64,000 nt of DNA from an uncultured Bacteroidales bacterium (lineage in GTDB: Bacteria > Bacteroidota > Bacteroidia > Bacteroidales > UBA932), in the NCBI GenBank assembly GCA_949297365.1, contig CASFSL010000046.1, forward strand, positions 62,001 through 126,000, read 5' to 3'. Under the pieces are notes generated by a model, which was given only the letters and a program-made list of their open reading frames with translations, was not told where the DNA came from and ran no database searches. Below are positions 28,224 through 35,648 of this stretch, piece after piece (within the stretch, counting starts at the first letter, position 1; every line of letters begins with the position of its first letter). The position numbers were made by a program, and so were the translations under genes.

Positions 28224-28553
28224 ATGGACAACTCGTTTAATTCATTAGACAGACTTTTAGAGTTCGGTATGAGTATGGCCGTCGCACAGCAGATGATTGC
28301 GACCATGAATCATGTTATAGATAATATGCAAACCCCTGGTTCAGGAGCACCTGTCATAAAAACAGAATCACAATATTATGCTATCGTGGACAATGTTCAG
28401 ATCGGCCCCATTACTGAGCCTGAAGTAAACACTCTGGTATCATCTTGTAAAATAAAAGAAGACACCTTAATGTGGAAACCAGGCATGAGCGGCTGGACAC
28501 AGGCGAAACTCATACCTGAAATTATGAAATTAATAATCTTGAATAAACATTGA
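28224..28553 (+). CDS. GYF_2-domain protein
   Basis: A 109-residue protein. The N-terminal 45 residues are helical and Met/Gln-rich (GMSMAVAQQMIATMNHV). The C-terminal 60 are a GYF_2 domain: YYAIVDNVQIGPITEPEV, then TLMWKPGMSGWTQAK, closely parallel to the domain at the end of the upstream SPFH protein (Y-x-x-x-x-x-x-x-G-P, V/M-W-K-P-G-M-S-x-W). The two genes are 20 nt apart. The likely role is to bind proline-rich tails, including that of the SPFH protein, but this is inferred. Confidence 0.78.
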   Translation: MDNSFNSLDRLLEFGMSMAVAQQMIATMNHVIDNMQTPGSGAPVIKTESQYYAIVDNVQIGPITEPEVNTLVSSCKIKEDTLMWKPGMSGWTQAKLIPEIMKLIILNKH

Positions 28554-28554
28554 G

Positions 28555-28899
28555 ATGAGAATAGACATTTTCTACGCAATAGTCACCGTGGCCATCTCAG
28601 CATTATTGTCTTGGGGGGAATACAGCATCGTCAAAATTGAAGGCCTTAAATGGATTGCCACGATTACTACTTTTATAGCACTTGTCGTATCCGGCCTGTT
28701 TGCTATTGCCTTAAAAGCCAAAACGGAACGAGCCGGTATTGTCATGCACACTATTGGTGGAATCTTTCTATTCATTCTGCTTGTCCTTAATTTCACCTTT
28801 GCTTTTTTTGAGTTTTCTGCACCATTGTACATCATTGTCAATGCATTATTACTTTTAATAATGATTTTAATTATACGATTTACGACCAAGCATACATAG
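28555..28899 (+). CDS. Small four-helix membrane protein
   Basis: A 114-residue protein with about four hydrophobic helices (around 7-25, 34-52, 62-80 and 84-106) and short charged loops, starting 1 nt after the GYF gene's stop. No motif is recognised. It is the last gene of the co-directional cluster and could anchor the complex in the membrane or form the permeabilising part of a toxin-like system; the sequence does not decide. Confidence 0.65.
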   Translation: MRIDIFYAIVTVAISALLSWGEYSIVKIEGLKWIATITTFIALVVSGLFAIALKAKTERAGIVMHTIGGIFLFILLVLNFTFAFFEFSAPLYIIVNALLLLIMILIIRFTTKHT

Positions 28900-28997
28900 A
28901 CACAATTATTAATGAACTAAGGACAGAGGCTAAATAACGGCTGACAGGTATGACGCAATATTTTAGATGTTGTTAATTTACAATTGATAGTGCTTTG

Positions 28998-29573
28998 ATG
29001 ATATCGGTACTGATTACAGGATTTGAGCCGTTCGGAGGCCGGGACAGGAATCTGTCGTGGGATGTGGCCGCAAAGGCCGCATCCTGCGACAGTTTCAAAG
29101 ATTGGGTCAATGCAGTACGGTTACCGGTAAGTTTCAGGGAAGTAACGGAGATTGTATCCGGTTTACTGCAGTACATGAAGCCGGACGTTATGCTCATGCT
29201 CGGTATGGCTGCCAAAAGGGAAAGAATCTCGGTCGAGAGACTGGCCGTCAACCTGCAGGACGCACGGATACCGGACAACGAAGGATTCCTGCCTGTTGAC
29301 AGACCGATATTCCAGGATGGAGAGAATGCATTGTTCTCTACCCTACCGGCAAAGTCCATTGTCAGCGCAATAAACGACACCGGAATTGATGCCGCCATAT
29401 CTGAAAGCGCTGGACTATATGTCTGCAATACTGCTTTCTACACTGCCCTTTACCGAACAAGAACAACATGCACCAAGGTCGGATTCATTCACTTTCCCGA
29501 CATGCCGGCGACTGAGGCCCTCAAGGCTGTTTCAGCCGCATTGGAACAAATAAGATCACAATGTCAAAAATAA
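28998..29573 (+). CDS. Peptidase C15 (pyroglutamyl-peptidase I)-like protein
   Basis: A 191-residue cysteine peptidase-like protein. It begins VLITGFEPFGGRDRN, the C15 signature. The triad appears intact: Glu near 79 in RISVERLAVN, Cys near 142 in AGLYVCN, and His near 165 in GFIHFPDMP, close to the usual Glu81/Cys144/His168. ATG at 28998 was preferred over TTG at 28995. The family removes N-terminal pyroglutamate. Its end overlaps the ion-channel gene by 13 nt, so the two are coupled. A function linked to the channel is possible. Confidence 0.85.
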   Translation: MISVLITGFEPFGGRDRNLSWDVAAKAASCDSFKDWVNAVRLPVSFREVTEIVSGLLQYMKPDVMLMLGMAAKRERISVERLAVNLQDARIPDNEGFLPVDRPIFQDGENALFSTLPAKSIVSAINDTGIDAAISESAGLYVCNTAFYTALYRTRTTCTKVGFIHFPDMPATEALKAVSAALEQIRSQCQK

Positions 29574-31267
29574 GCGAGTTCAAGAAAAAACTGGCGCGGG
29601 TCTTTGATGACAACCTGCGGACCTCAGTATGGCACAATGTACTTGACTGGATTATTATAGGATTCATTGTACTCAGTTCACTGGAAGTATTCCTGTCAAC
29701 ATTCAAAAATATCGCTGAGCGATACGGTGCTGTACTGCATTTCATAGACATTCTTACCACTGTGGTTTTCACCGTCGAAGTGACACTCAGAATATGGACT
29801 GCCGACCTGATTGATCCCAAGTACAAAGGCTTTTGGGGCAGAGTCCGCTACTGTCTCAGTTTCTACGGACTGATTGACTTCCTGTCCACCTACACATTCT
29901 ACCTGGGTCTTATAATTCCGATACCTGCCACGGCTGTCAAAGTACTCAGAGTAGCCCGTCTGCTACGCGTATTCAGATATATGAAAGCGTTCCGGCTGTT
30001 GGGCAAAGCCATCGCATCCAAGAAAGAAGAGCTCAGCATCAGTATGGCCGTTCTGTGTATTGTCACGGTCATACTTTCATGCCTGCTGTATTTCGCCGAG
30101 CATAACGCCCAGCCGGAAGTATGTGAAAACGGTTGGAAAACACTCGTGTGGGCCTTCGCCCAGTACATCGGAGATCCCGGGAAAGTGGCAGACTTCCCGA
30201 TGATGACCTTCTGGGGACAGTTCATTGCCGCCATCGTAGGACTGCTTGGAATCGCCATCTTTGCCGTACCAGCCGGTCTTATCGGATCCGGATTTCTGGA
30301 AGTAATCGAAGCGAGAAACCACCGGAAAGAACTGGACAGGAACATCTTGAAACTTCACAATGCTTTCGAGAGAAAACTGGATCGCTACACCGAATATCAG
30401 ATAATGCCGCCTTTCATCTCTATCGCCGACATCCAGGCAAGGATGCGGATGACTGAGAACGCCATATTCGAGGCCGTGGATGAAAGCTGTGATTTCAGGA
30501 TCATCAATCTGGCCGCCACAATCCCCGTAAACAAGAACCCGCAGGACAGACTGGCCGTGGAGCATTTCCTCGTCAACCGACCATACGGCTATATGATAGA
30601 CAGAGGATCTAAGGTAACCATTGTCTCAGTCTCCAACATAGTAGATCCGGTCATAGGCCATTTTGCCTATTATATGGCCAAAACAGGAGGATTCAATTAC
30701 ATAAGCCGCGAGACCGGAGAGACAAGGCCGTACAAAAGTTTCTACACCTATTCAGAAACCAGTCCGCAGCCGGGGCAACAGGAATTCATGAGCGATATCG
30801 AGAATCTGTCTGCAAAAGATGGCGCATGGATTATCACGATGCTGGCGGCAAGCGGAGGCAACGAACCTGATTACCCGACACAGATTCATTTCTGCTACGG
30901 AGGAGCAAAGGGCGATGAGAGTTTCAATGCCCGGGATCTGCTCATCCACGACATTTCCCTTGCCGACAAACTGATGAGATCAATTGAATCCGCACTTAAC
31001 GAACAATACGGCATCAGTTGTGACCGTCAGAGATACCACAGTTCCGACCAGCCGGGAATATTTATCCGTCACTTAAAAAACAGAGATTCTGTAAACAGCC
31101 TGTTCATCAGGGCCGCATGGAGCATTACCTGCCATGACCCTCATCGTACGGCAATCTCCAAGACCATTGCGGACGAGATTCACCGTCTTATCGAGCCGGA
31201 CAAAGAGAACCTGTCCCTGACCGAATTGAAAGTAAAAGGCATCGGTCTCAGCGACTACCGCCACTGA
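29561..31267 (+). CDS. Six-TM voltage-gated-like ion channel with large cytoplasmic domain
   Basis: A 568-residue protein. Residues about 25-235 resemble a voltage-gated cation channel: S1-S3, then an S4 with Arg/Lys every third residue (VLRVARLLRVFRYMKAF), a pore loop and S6 (GLLGIAIFAVPAGLIGSGF). The filter region reads AFAQYIGDPGK instead of TVGYGD, so potassium selectivity is uncertain. The C-terminal 300 residues form a soluble alpha/beta domain (about 270-550) that I do not recognise; it has strand blocks such as RIINLAATIPV, VTIVSVSNIVD and GAWIITMLAAS. The start overlaps the upstream peptidase gene by 13 nt. A ligand-sensing C-terminal domain is a reasonable inference. Confidence 0.75.
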   Translation: MSKISEFKKKLARVFDDNLRTSVWHNVLDWIIIGFIVLSSLEVFLSTFKNIAERYGAVLHFIDILTTVVFTVEVTLRIWTADLIDPKYKGFWGRVRYCLSFYGLIDFLSTYTFYLGLIIPIPATAVKVLRVARLLRVFRYMKAFRLLGKAIASKKEELSISMAVLCIVTVILSCLLYFAEHNAQPEVCENGWKTLVWAFAQYIGDPGKVADFPMMTFWGQFIAAIVGLLGIAIFAVPAGLIGSGFLEVIEARNHRKELDRNILKLHNAFERKLDRYTEYQIMPPFISIADIQARMRMTENAIFEAVDESCDFRIINLAATIPVNKNPQDRLAVEHFLVNRPYGYMIDRGSKVTIVSVSNIVDPVIGHFAYYMAKTGGFNYISRETGETRPYKSFYTYSETSPQPGQQEFMSDIENLSAKDGAWIITMLAASGGNEPDYPTQIHFCYGGAKGDESFNARDLLIHDISLADKLMRSIESALNEQYGISCDRQRYHSSDQPGIFIRHLKNRDSVNSLFIRAAWSITCHDPHRTAISKTIADEIHRLIEPDKENLSLTELKVKGIGLSDYRH

Positions 31268-31296
31268 CCCACTTTCTTCTACATTTTTGCTGAATA

Positions 31297-31770
31297 TCAG
31301 GATTGTTTTGCCTCAAATTCGTTTTCGATTTCCTCAATCGTAGGCAGGTTCCCCCGGAAATCTTCCGGCAAAGCCTGTCCCAATTCATAATCGGAAATCC
31401 CTATCGGTTTCTGAATATCGCGCAAGGCATATTCAGCTTTGATGCGGTCCTTGGTCTTGCAGAGCAAAAGGCCGATAGTGCGGTTGTCACCTTCACGGCA
31501 GAGTATATCATCCACGGCGGAACAGTAGAAGTTGAGCTTGCCGTAATCATCAAGTTTAATGGCTTCCTGCAAATAGCGGGTAGTCCAATGATTAGTAATA
31601 CTTTGCACCATGTAGCAATACCTTGCCCGTATGTCCTTTACCTGCTGCATCAGTATCAGATTATGCGTCCAATCCAGATGCTTGACTGGGAGAGTAAAAT
31701 TATACCCATTTAATTGCGAAATCACTGATTTCGTAATTGGCTTTGAACCTTTGTCCGGTTGCGCAACCAC
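31297..31770 (-). pseudogene. Remnant of a DUF1016/YhcG-type nuclease with an internal deletion
   Basis: The 157 residues match two separated parts of YhcG proteins joined together: an N-terminal piece (LDWTHNLILMQQVKD...RYCYMVQSI) and the C-terminal end (GKLNFYCSAVDDILC, TIGLLLCKTKDRIKAEYALRD, KPIGISDYELG, LPTIEEIE). The stretch between them, which in intact homologues includes the start of the PD-(D/E)XK core (the E-x-K strand before the GKLNFY motif), is missing. The usual N-terminal DUF1016 helices are missing too. The first start-like codon is a GTG at 31770. It is therefore almost certainly inactive. Intact members occur in defence and restriction contexts. Confidence 0.8.
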
Positions 31771-31778
31771 TGGTTGCG
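31717..31778. repeat. Two 17-bp palindromes 45 bp apart
   Basis: CGAAATCA-C-TGATTTCG (31717-31733) and CGCAACCA-C-TGGTTGCG (31762-31778) are each perfect palindromes with a one-base centre and lie in corresponding positions of a degenerate in-frame 45-bp (15-codon) duplication at the N-terminal edge of the YhcG remnant. They may be coding repeats or recombination sites. Confidence 0.6.
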
Positions 31779-31863
31779 TAATTGATGGAACGGTGCCTTT
31801 TCTTCTTTCTGCTTTATTATATAAAAGTCAGACAGGGCAGATTAAAACCAAAATCTTGAGAGA

Positions 31864-32934
31864 TCAGGACTCGGGCTGCGTTTTGTCCGTGAGATCGGCC
31901 AGGGACAGGCCGGTGAGTTCGGAGATAGTGGCATCGGGAATTCCGGCCTGTCTCATACCTTGGGCTATCCTGATACGTTCTTCCCTGCGTCCTTTATCCT
32001 CACCTTCTTTCAAGCCTTCTTTCAGACCTTCATTTCTGCCTTCTTTTATACCTTCTTTCCTACCCTCCTTTATACCCTCTTTTATGCCCTTTTTTATGCC
32101 TTCCTCAAGACCTTTCTTACGGCCTTCACGAAGCCCCTTTTTCATACCTTTCTCAATACCTTCCCTAAGACCGATCTTCATACCCTCGTCCACACCGTCT
32201 ATGCGGCTTGACTCCATCTCGCCTCGGCGGCGCATACGGTACAGCATCTCGTTCTCGTAGGCTATCCGCTGGTCGGGCGGAAGTGAGTCTATGCGAAGAC
32301 GCTCGCGGGCCTCCTCCAGACCGCGGGCCTTCGCATCCCAAGGGATAAAACCGGTCTTCAGAAACGCTATCCACTCATCCAAAGGAGTCACCGCGACCTT
32401 GTTGAAATCATTTACGCGGAGCACATAATACTCCGGGAAGATATCACCGGCCTCCACGCCCGAGAACATCTTGCGCTGCCTCTCAGTCAGTTGAAGTATG
32501 TCGTCGGGATTGTGAAGTCCACGGAACTCCGTCCTGCCGTGATATACATAGTCGCTGCCCTGACCCAGTTCGAAATACACGATGTTGATAGAATACACCT
32601 TCTTCACGCTGCCGTAACCCTCGCCGATACTGATGTACTCGGTCACGCTCTTGGACGTGCCGTACAGCATACGGTGAAAGTAGTCGTACTCCTGCTCATT
32701 CTGCATTTCTATGATTATCAGGCGGCCGCTTGAATCCTCGGCCAGCATGTCCACCCTGTTGAACTTATCCTCCCTGTCAGTCTGATTGGACTCGCTCTCC
32801 AGAAAACGGTGGATGCGGATGTCCTCATCCAAAAGCACGGAGAGAAAGCCCTCCACCACCACAAAATTGCTCTTCTGCCTCAACAGGCGTTTCATCGCCC
32901 AGTCAAACCTTATCACTTTATCTCCCGGCAACAT
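31864..32934 (-). CDS. Rpn-type PD-(D/E)XK nuclease with a 4-residue repeat tail
   Basis: A 356-residue protein of the Rpn (recombination-promoting nuclease/putative transposase) family. The start DKVIRFDWAMKRLL and the nuclease core RVDMLAED...IIIEMQ (Asp62, Glu76, Gln78) with YGTSKSVTEYISIGE fit the family; the core is complete. After residue 245 comes a long tail of G-x-K/E-x units (GLREG, GMKKG, GIKEG) to about 315, then a short helical end. Rpn proteins cut DNA with little specificity and repeat tails of this kind vary in length between relatives. No transposase or inverted repeats flank it. Confidence 0.9.
   Translation of the reverse strand: MLPGDKVIRFDWAMKRLLRQKSNFVVVEGFLSVLLDEDIRIHRFLESESNQTDREDKFNRVDMLAEDSSGRLIIIEMQNEQEYDYFHRMLYGTSKSVTEYISIGEGYGSVKKVYSINIVYFELGQGSDYVYHGRTEFRGLHNPDDILQLTERQRKMFSGVEAGDIFPEYYVLRVNDFNKVAVTPLDEWIAFLKTGFIPWDAKARGLEEARERLRIDSLPPDQRIAYENEMLYRMRRRGEMESSRIDGVDEGMKIGLREGIEKGMKKGLREGRKKGLEEGIKKGIKEGIKEGRKEGIKEGRNEGLKEGLKEGEDKGRREERIRIAQGMRQAGIPDATISELTGLSLADLTDKTQPES
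31990..32196 (-). repeat. Degenerate 12-bp tandem repeat coding for (G-x-x-x)n
   Basis: About 17 units of 12 bp encode a Gly every fourth residue in the Rpn tail. Units are related but not identical. Copy number could change by slippage or recombination without breaking the reading frame. Confidence 0.7.
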
Positions 32935-33046
32935 ATCACGTCTTTTATTATCAACGCTGCAAAGGTAAGCAGACTTTCCGAGACGGCGTTACCACTTCCG
33001 TAAAATTCGGCAATTTCCGCTGAATTCCGCTGCAGTCTGCCTGCCG

Positions 33047-33155
33047 TCAGATTTTATTCTGGAATTCCCTCATGAACTCATCGGCGATGTACAGGTCGCC
33101 GTAAAGATACAGACCGGTCTACTACCTGTGTCCCGCCATGATAAACTGTAATCAT
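33047..33155 (-). pseudogene. Frameshifted remnant, DUF3990-like start
   Basis: A minus-strand ATG at 33155 overlaps the DUF3791-like stop (ATGA). It reads MITVYHGG, the opening typical of DUF3990 toxin-like proteins (M-x-x-Y-H-G-S/G). The frame then breaks after about 25 codons; the +1 frame continues as GLYLYGDLYIADEFMREF to a stop at 33047. Most of the usual length of about 150 residues is missing. The family identification rests on a very short segment. Confidence 0.4.
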
Positions 33156-33262
33156 TGCCGTGCCTCTTTATTATTCAGGTACTCTATCATATCGTCTGTC
33201 ACGCGCTCACGGCTTTGCGTATGAAGCACATCATAACATGAAATGATGAAATCATCTATCAT
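33152..33262 (-). pseudogene. Remnant of a DUF3791 protein
   Basis: A 36-codon frame whose product, DFIISCYDVLHTQSRERVTDD and onward, resembles the C-terminal half of DUF3791 proteins (Y-D-x-L-H-T-Q, then a helix with I-E-Y-L). The N-terminal half is missing. DUF3791 and DUF3990 genes usually lie side by side, which fits the following remnant. It overlaps the end of hipA by 11 nt. Confidence 0.5.
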
Positions 33263-34361
33263 CCTCACCTCTAACGTCCCCTGCGAGTATTGTCTTTCTG
33301 CATCTTTCATAAATTTTCTCTGCTTCCTTATTATCCAACCCGACTCTCACAGCCACAGCAAACAAATCCTCTTCAGCAGGCTCAATCTTATCATTAATTG
33401 ATGTTGTACGAAATCCATTGACACCATCGCTTGGCAGCAAGTCATAGGCCGGAGCAAAATGCCAGTCGCCATCACGATAAATGAATGCGAAGTTCTTGGC
33501 ATGGTCGTCTTTGTTGCCTATCAAGTAGTTGAATACCATCAGCCGGTAAACTTTCCACAGCTCGGCCACGCTATGTGTCAGCATGGTGCAGACTTGAAAG
33601 ATGTGCGTATAATCAATGCTGGGCAAACGATAATCAGCACTGATAAGACCGGCCACACTGACCACATGCAACTTGCCGTTTAGCGTCCGGTCAAATCGTT
33701 CCACACCAAAATACTTGTCTTCAAAGAGACGCGTCTCCGGCATTTCAATTCCGCAATGCCTGGCAAGAAGCGAATATCGGTATTCATCTATGCCTATACT
33801 TTGCGGATCTTGTTTGGCACGGAACTTTACCAGCCACTCTTTGTTATCATAACGAACGAATATTTTAGGCCGCGCACCTCCAGGCGAACCGCCACGGTCT
33901 TGAAACTCCTCAATACCTTCGCCCATATAATCGTCGCTATCCAATATCTGTTCCGCTTCCAATGCCAGCTTCTCGAAATCGGCATAATCCTGTCTTGTCA
34001 CCACACTATGGTCAGGACGGAACTCCAGTGCTCCGCGTCCTGTTGAACCAACTAATGCAAGGCGATCCAATAAAGTTAAAGTCCGTGGATTGATACCTTT
34101 TTGTTGCAAATACCTGTCCAAAATAAGCAAGCCCCATCCATCAGGCAAACAATCATCGAATACACCGAATCCTCCTTCAAACGGACGTGGTTTGGCGATA
34201 AAGACACCGCTTCGCAAAGGTAATTCGAATGGTGATATGGAAAAACCTGAACCGATCCATTCTGCTGAATACTCGAATGCGCATAACCCCTCTTTGGTCA
34301 ATGCCAAACGCCCGACCAACCGATTATCGTATATCACCTCTATTTGCTTGATACTATTCAT
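33252..34361 (-). CDS. hipA: HipA-family Ser/Thr kinase toxin (full length)
   Basis: A 369-residue HipA. Unlike the locus at 21.8-23.3 kb, its N-terminal subdomain (IEVIYDNRLVGRLALT..., with CLPDGWGLLI) is fused to the kinase. The Gly-rich loop is GGSPGGARPK (157-166), the catalytic loop GNKDDHAKNFAF (282-293), and AYDLLPS carries the metal Asp. HipA kinases phosphorylate glutamyl-tRNA synthetase or other targets and cause growth arrest. ATG at 34361 is preferred because it overlaps the end of hipB by 8 nt, as expected for a coupled pair; an ATG at 34397 lies inside hipB. Decayed DUF3791/DUF3990-like genes follow directly. Confidence 0.9.
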   Translation of the reverse strand: MNSIKQIEVIYDNRLVGRLALTKEGLCAFEYSAEWIGSGFSISPFELPLRSGVFIAKPRPFEGGFGVFDDCLPDGWGLLILDRYLQQKGINPRTLTLLDRLALVGSTGRGALEFRPDHSVVTRQDYADFEKLALEAEQILDSDDYMGEGIEEFQDRGGSPGGARPKIFVRYDNKEWLVKFRAKQDPQSIGIDEYRYSLLARHCGIEMPETRLFEDKYFGVERFDRTLNGKLHVVSVAGLISADYRLPSIDYTHIFQVCTMLTHSVAELWKVYRLMVFNYLIGNKDDHAKNFAFIYRDGDWHFAPAYDLLPSDGVNGFRTTSINDKIEPAEEDLFAVAVRVGLDNKEAEKIYERCRKTILAGDVRGEDDR

Positions 34362-34671
34362 TTTTCTTTCCCCGTTTGCGGATAACACTTTGTTCATTTA
34401 ATACATCATCCAAGGATTGATATTGCTTCTGCGCAAAAAGAGCGTCAAATTCGGATAATATATTCAAAGCAAACCCAATCTGAAGCAATCCCTTCAAGGA
34501 TATCTCCCCTGTCTGCTCAAACCTACGGTAAGTAGCGAACTTAAGGCCGGTTCTTGCAGCCATGCCTTCCTGAGTCAGGTTCAGCTCCAACCTCCGTGCT
34601 TTTACTCTTGCGGCAATCTGTTTTGCCACATCATTTGGAGTTAAAATATTAAACGACATTATATTATTCAT
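34354..34671 (-). CDS. hipB: HipB-like XRE antitoxin/repressor
   Basis: A 105-residue protein with an XRE domain: ARRLELNLTQEGMAARTGLKFATYRRFEQTGE, then LLQIGFALN. Residues after 85 are polar and basic (RKRGKKNE), unlike the 73-residue HipB at 21.8 kb. It precedes and overlaps hipA, which fits a HipBA toxin-antitoxin pair where HipB binds HipA and represses the operon. A -7 promoter-like box lies 43 nt upstream. Met1 or Met5 could start the protein. Confidence 0.88.
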   Translation of the reverse strand: MNNIMSFNILTPNDVAKQIAARVKARRLELNLTQEGMAARTGLKFATYRRFEQTGEISLKGLLQIGFALNILSEFDALFAQKQYQSLDDVLNEQSVIRKRGKKNE

Positions 34672-34713
34672 AAGCCCATCATTATACGCACAACAAATAA
34701 AATATTATTTCTA

Positions 34714-34721
34714 CAAAGATA
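34714..34721 (-). promoter_or_regulatory. Putative -7 promoter element of the hipBA operon
   Basis: Minus-strand TATCTTTG, matching TAnnTTTG, 43 nt before the hipB ATG. No GGGTATA operator array like the one at the other hip locus is seen. Confidence 0.5.
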
Positions 34722-34836
34722 CACATTATATCTCAATAAGCATTCACCGACATCCTCAAATCCATACGGAATTGCGGAAATATGGCAAAATGAGCAAGAA
34801 GGTTGTATCTACACAACCATATTAAAAGTTTTTAAT

Positions 34837-34853
34837 GATTATCCGCAAAGATA
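34837..34853 (-). repeat. Left copy of a 17-bp inverted repeat (contains a -7-like box)
   Basis: GATTATCCGCAAAGATA, the exact reverse complement of 35632-35648. On the minus strand it contains TATCTTTG and would fire outward, toward hipB. Confidence 0.65.
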
Positions 34854-34929
34854 CCCATAGGACAGTCAAAGAGAATGTATGCCCGCACATTCCGTAAATG
34901 CGCCGATACAATATGTCGCAGGTGACGGG

Positions 34930-35210
34930 GGTAGCGTGGAGGCAGGCGGGGAGAAAAGGCTTGCCGCCCTCGGCACAAGAGGGAAGAATCTGCCTTGAAT
35001 ATCACGGAGTTACGGAGTAACGACGATGATATTCAAGGTAGAGGGGCCTGGTCTTTTCGACCGCCTGCCTCCAACGCTGTCAGAGGAATGAGCGGGCTAT
35101 GCGGATTCGCCGGGAGAAGTGCCTGATAACTAGGCGAATGTAGAACAGTGCAGAGGATAGGGGTGGCGGATTTCGGACATTTTGACGGTTTTCGACTACC
35201 CCTATCCTCG
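34930..35210. ncRNA. Candidate large structured RNA or folded DNA element
   Basis: Dense self-complementarity with no convincing gene: a 17-bp stem at 34933-34949 with 35061-35078 (one bulged base); inside it a hairpin CCCTC/GAGGG (34967-34983) and a 15-bp stem 34990-35004 with 35027-35041 (one G-U pair), whose loop holds GTTAC-GGA-GTAAC (35009-35021). Next come ATTCGCC/GGCGAAT (35105-35111 with 35133-35139) and a perfect 12-bp stem GAGGATAGGGGT with 35198-35209. The nested architecture is that of a folded RNA, but the strand is unknown and I cannot match it to a known RNA family. Confidence 0.5.
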
Positions 35211-35631
35211 GGCCCATTTGCATATATGCCTGAGCACTAGCGATTTGTCATCACCCTGTGCAGGATAGGTGTCACGGATATGGCCATGAACTTGGATGAA
35301 AGCCGTTGGGAAAGGTCGGGAGTCCCTACCCGGCGGCTCTTCCCCTGCCTTGAGCCTAGGGCCTGGCAAAGGAGGGACAACTATAAGGGGCATTTTTGCG
35401 GATAATCATTTCCGCCCCTATATCCTGCACCTTACACATTCCTCAGTCAGACCATAAGGCACCGATGCCAACTACAATCAACTGTAAATCAGCGATTACC
35501 AAATGTAGTGGTTGCGGTATGGTCTGTTTTTTCAGGCCATAGAGCCCCTGTATCAGAGATACATTCCTGGGAATCAGCACCTTGACAAATCAGAGGATGC
35601 TTCATGGATAACTCTCACCGCATACGGGGGT
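35211..35631. other. Gene-free, partly self-complementary tail
   Basis: No supportable gene. Shorter stems continue: AGCCG/CGGCT with inner GGG/CCC (around 35299-35338) and a hairpin at 35382-35422 made of TATA/TATA, GGG/CCC and GCGG/CCGC stems. A 63-codon minus-strand frame at 35202-35393 exists but is Pro/Arg-rich and lies across these stems, so it is probably not a gene. Confidence 0.4.
35395..35410 (+). repeat. Internal partial copy of the 17-bp inverted repeat
   Basis: TTTGCGGATAATCATT matches the reverse complement of 34834-34849 over 16 bases. It lacks the TATC part and so is not a promoter box. Confidence 0.55.
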
Positions 35632-35648
35632 TATCTTTGCGGATAATC
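35632..35648 (+). repeat. Right copy of the 17-bp inverted repeat (contains a -7-like box)
   Basis: TATCTTTGCGGATAATC; its first eight bases fit TAnnTTTG and would drive transcription toward the WG-repeat gene, outward from the gene-free region. Confidence 0.65.

Noticed and set aside
31864..32934. Rpn gene as part of an insertion sequence
   Set aside because: Rpn proteins are called transposase-like, but no terminal inverted repeats or target duplications were seen.
34362..34397. An earlier ATG for hipA at 34397
   Set aside because: It falls inside hipB and adds residues that do not match the HipA start. The ATG at 34361 gives the expected short overlap.
35202..35393. A 63-codon minus-strand frame, Pro/Arg-rich
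   Set aside because: It lies across several perfect stems and its composition follows the GC-rich hairpins. No domain is visible.
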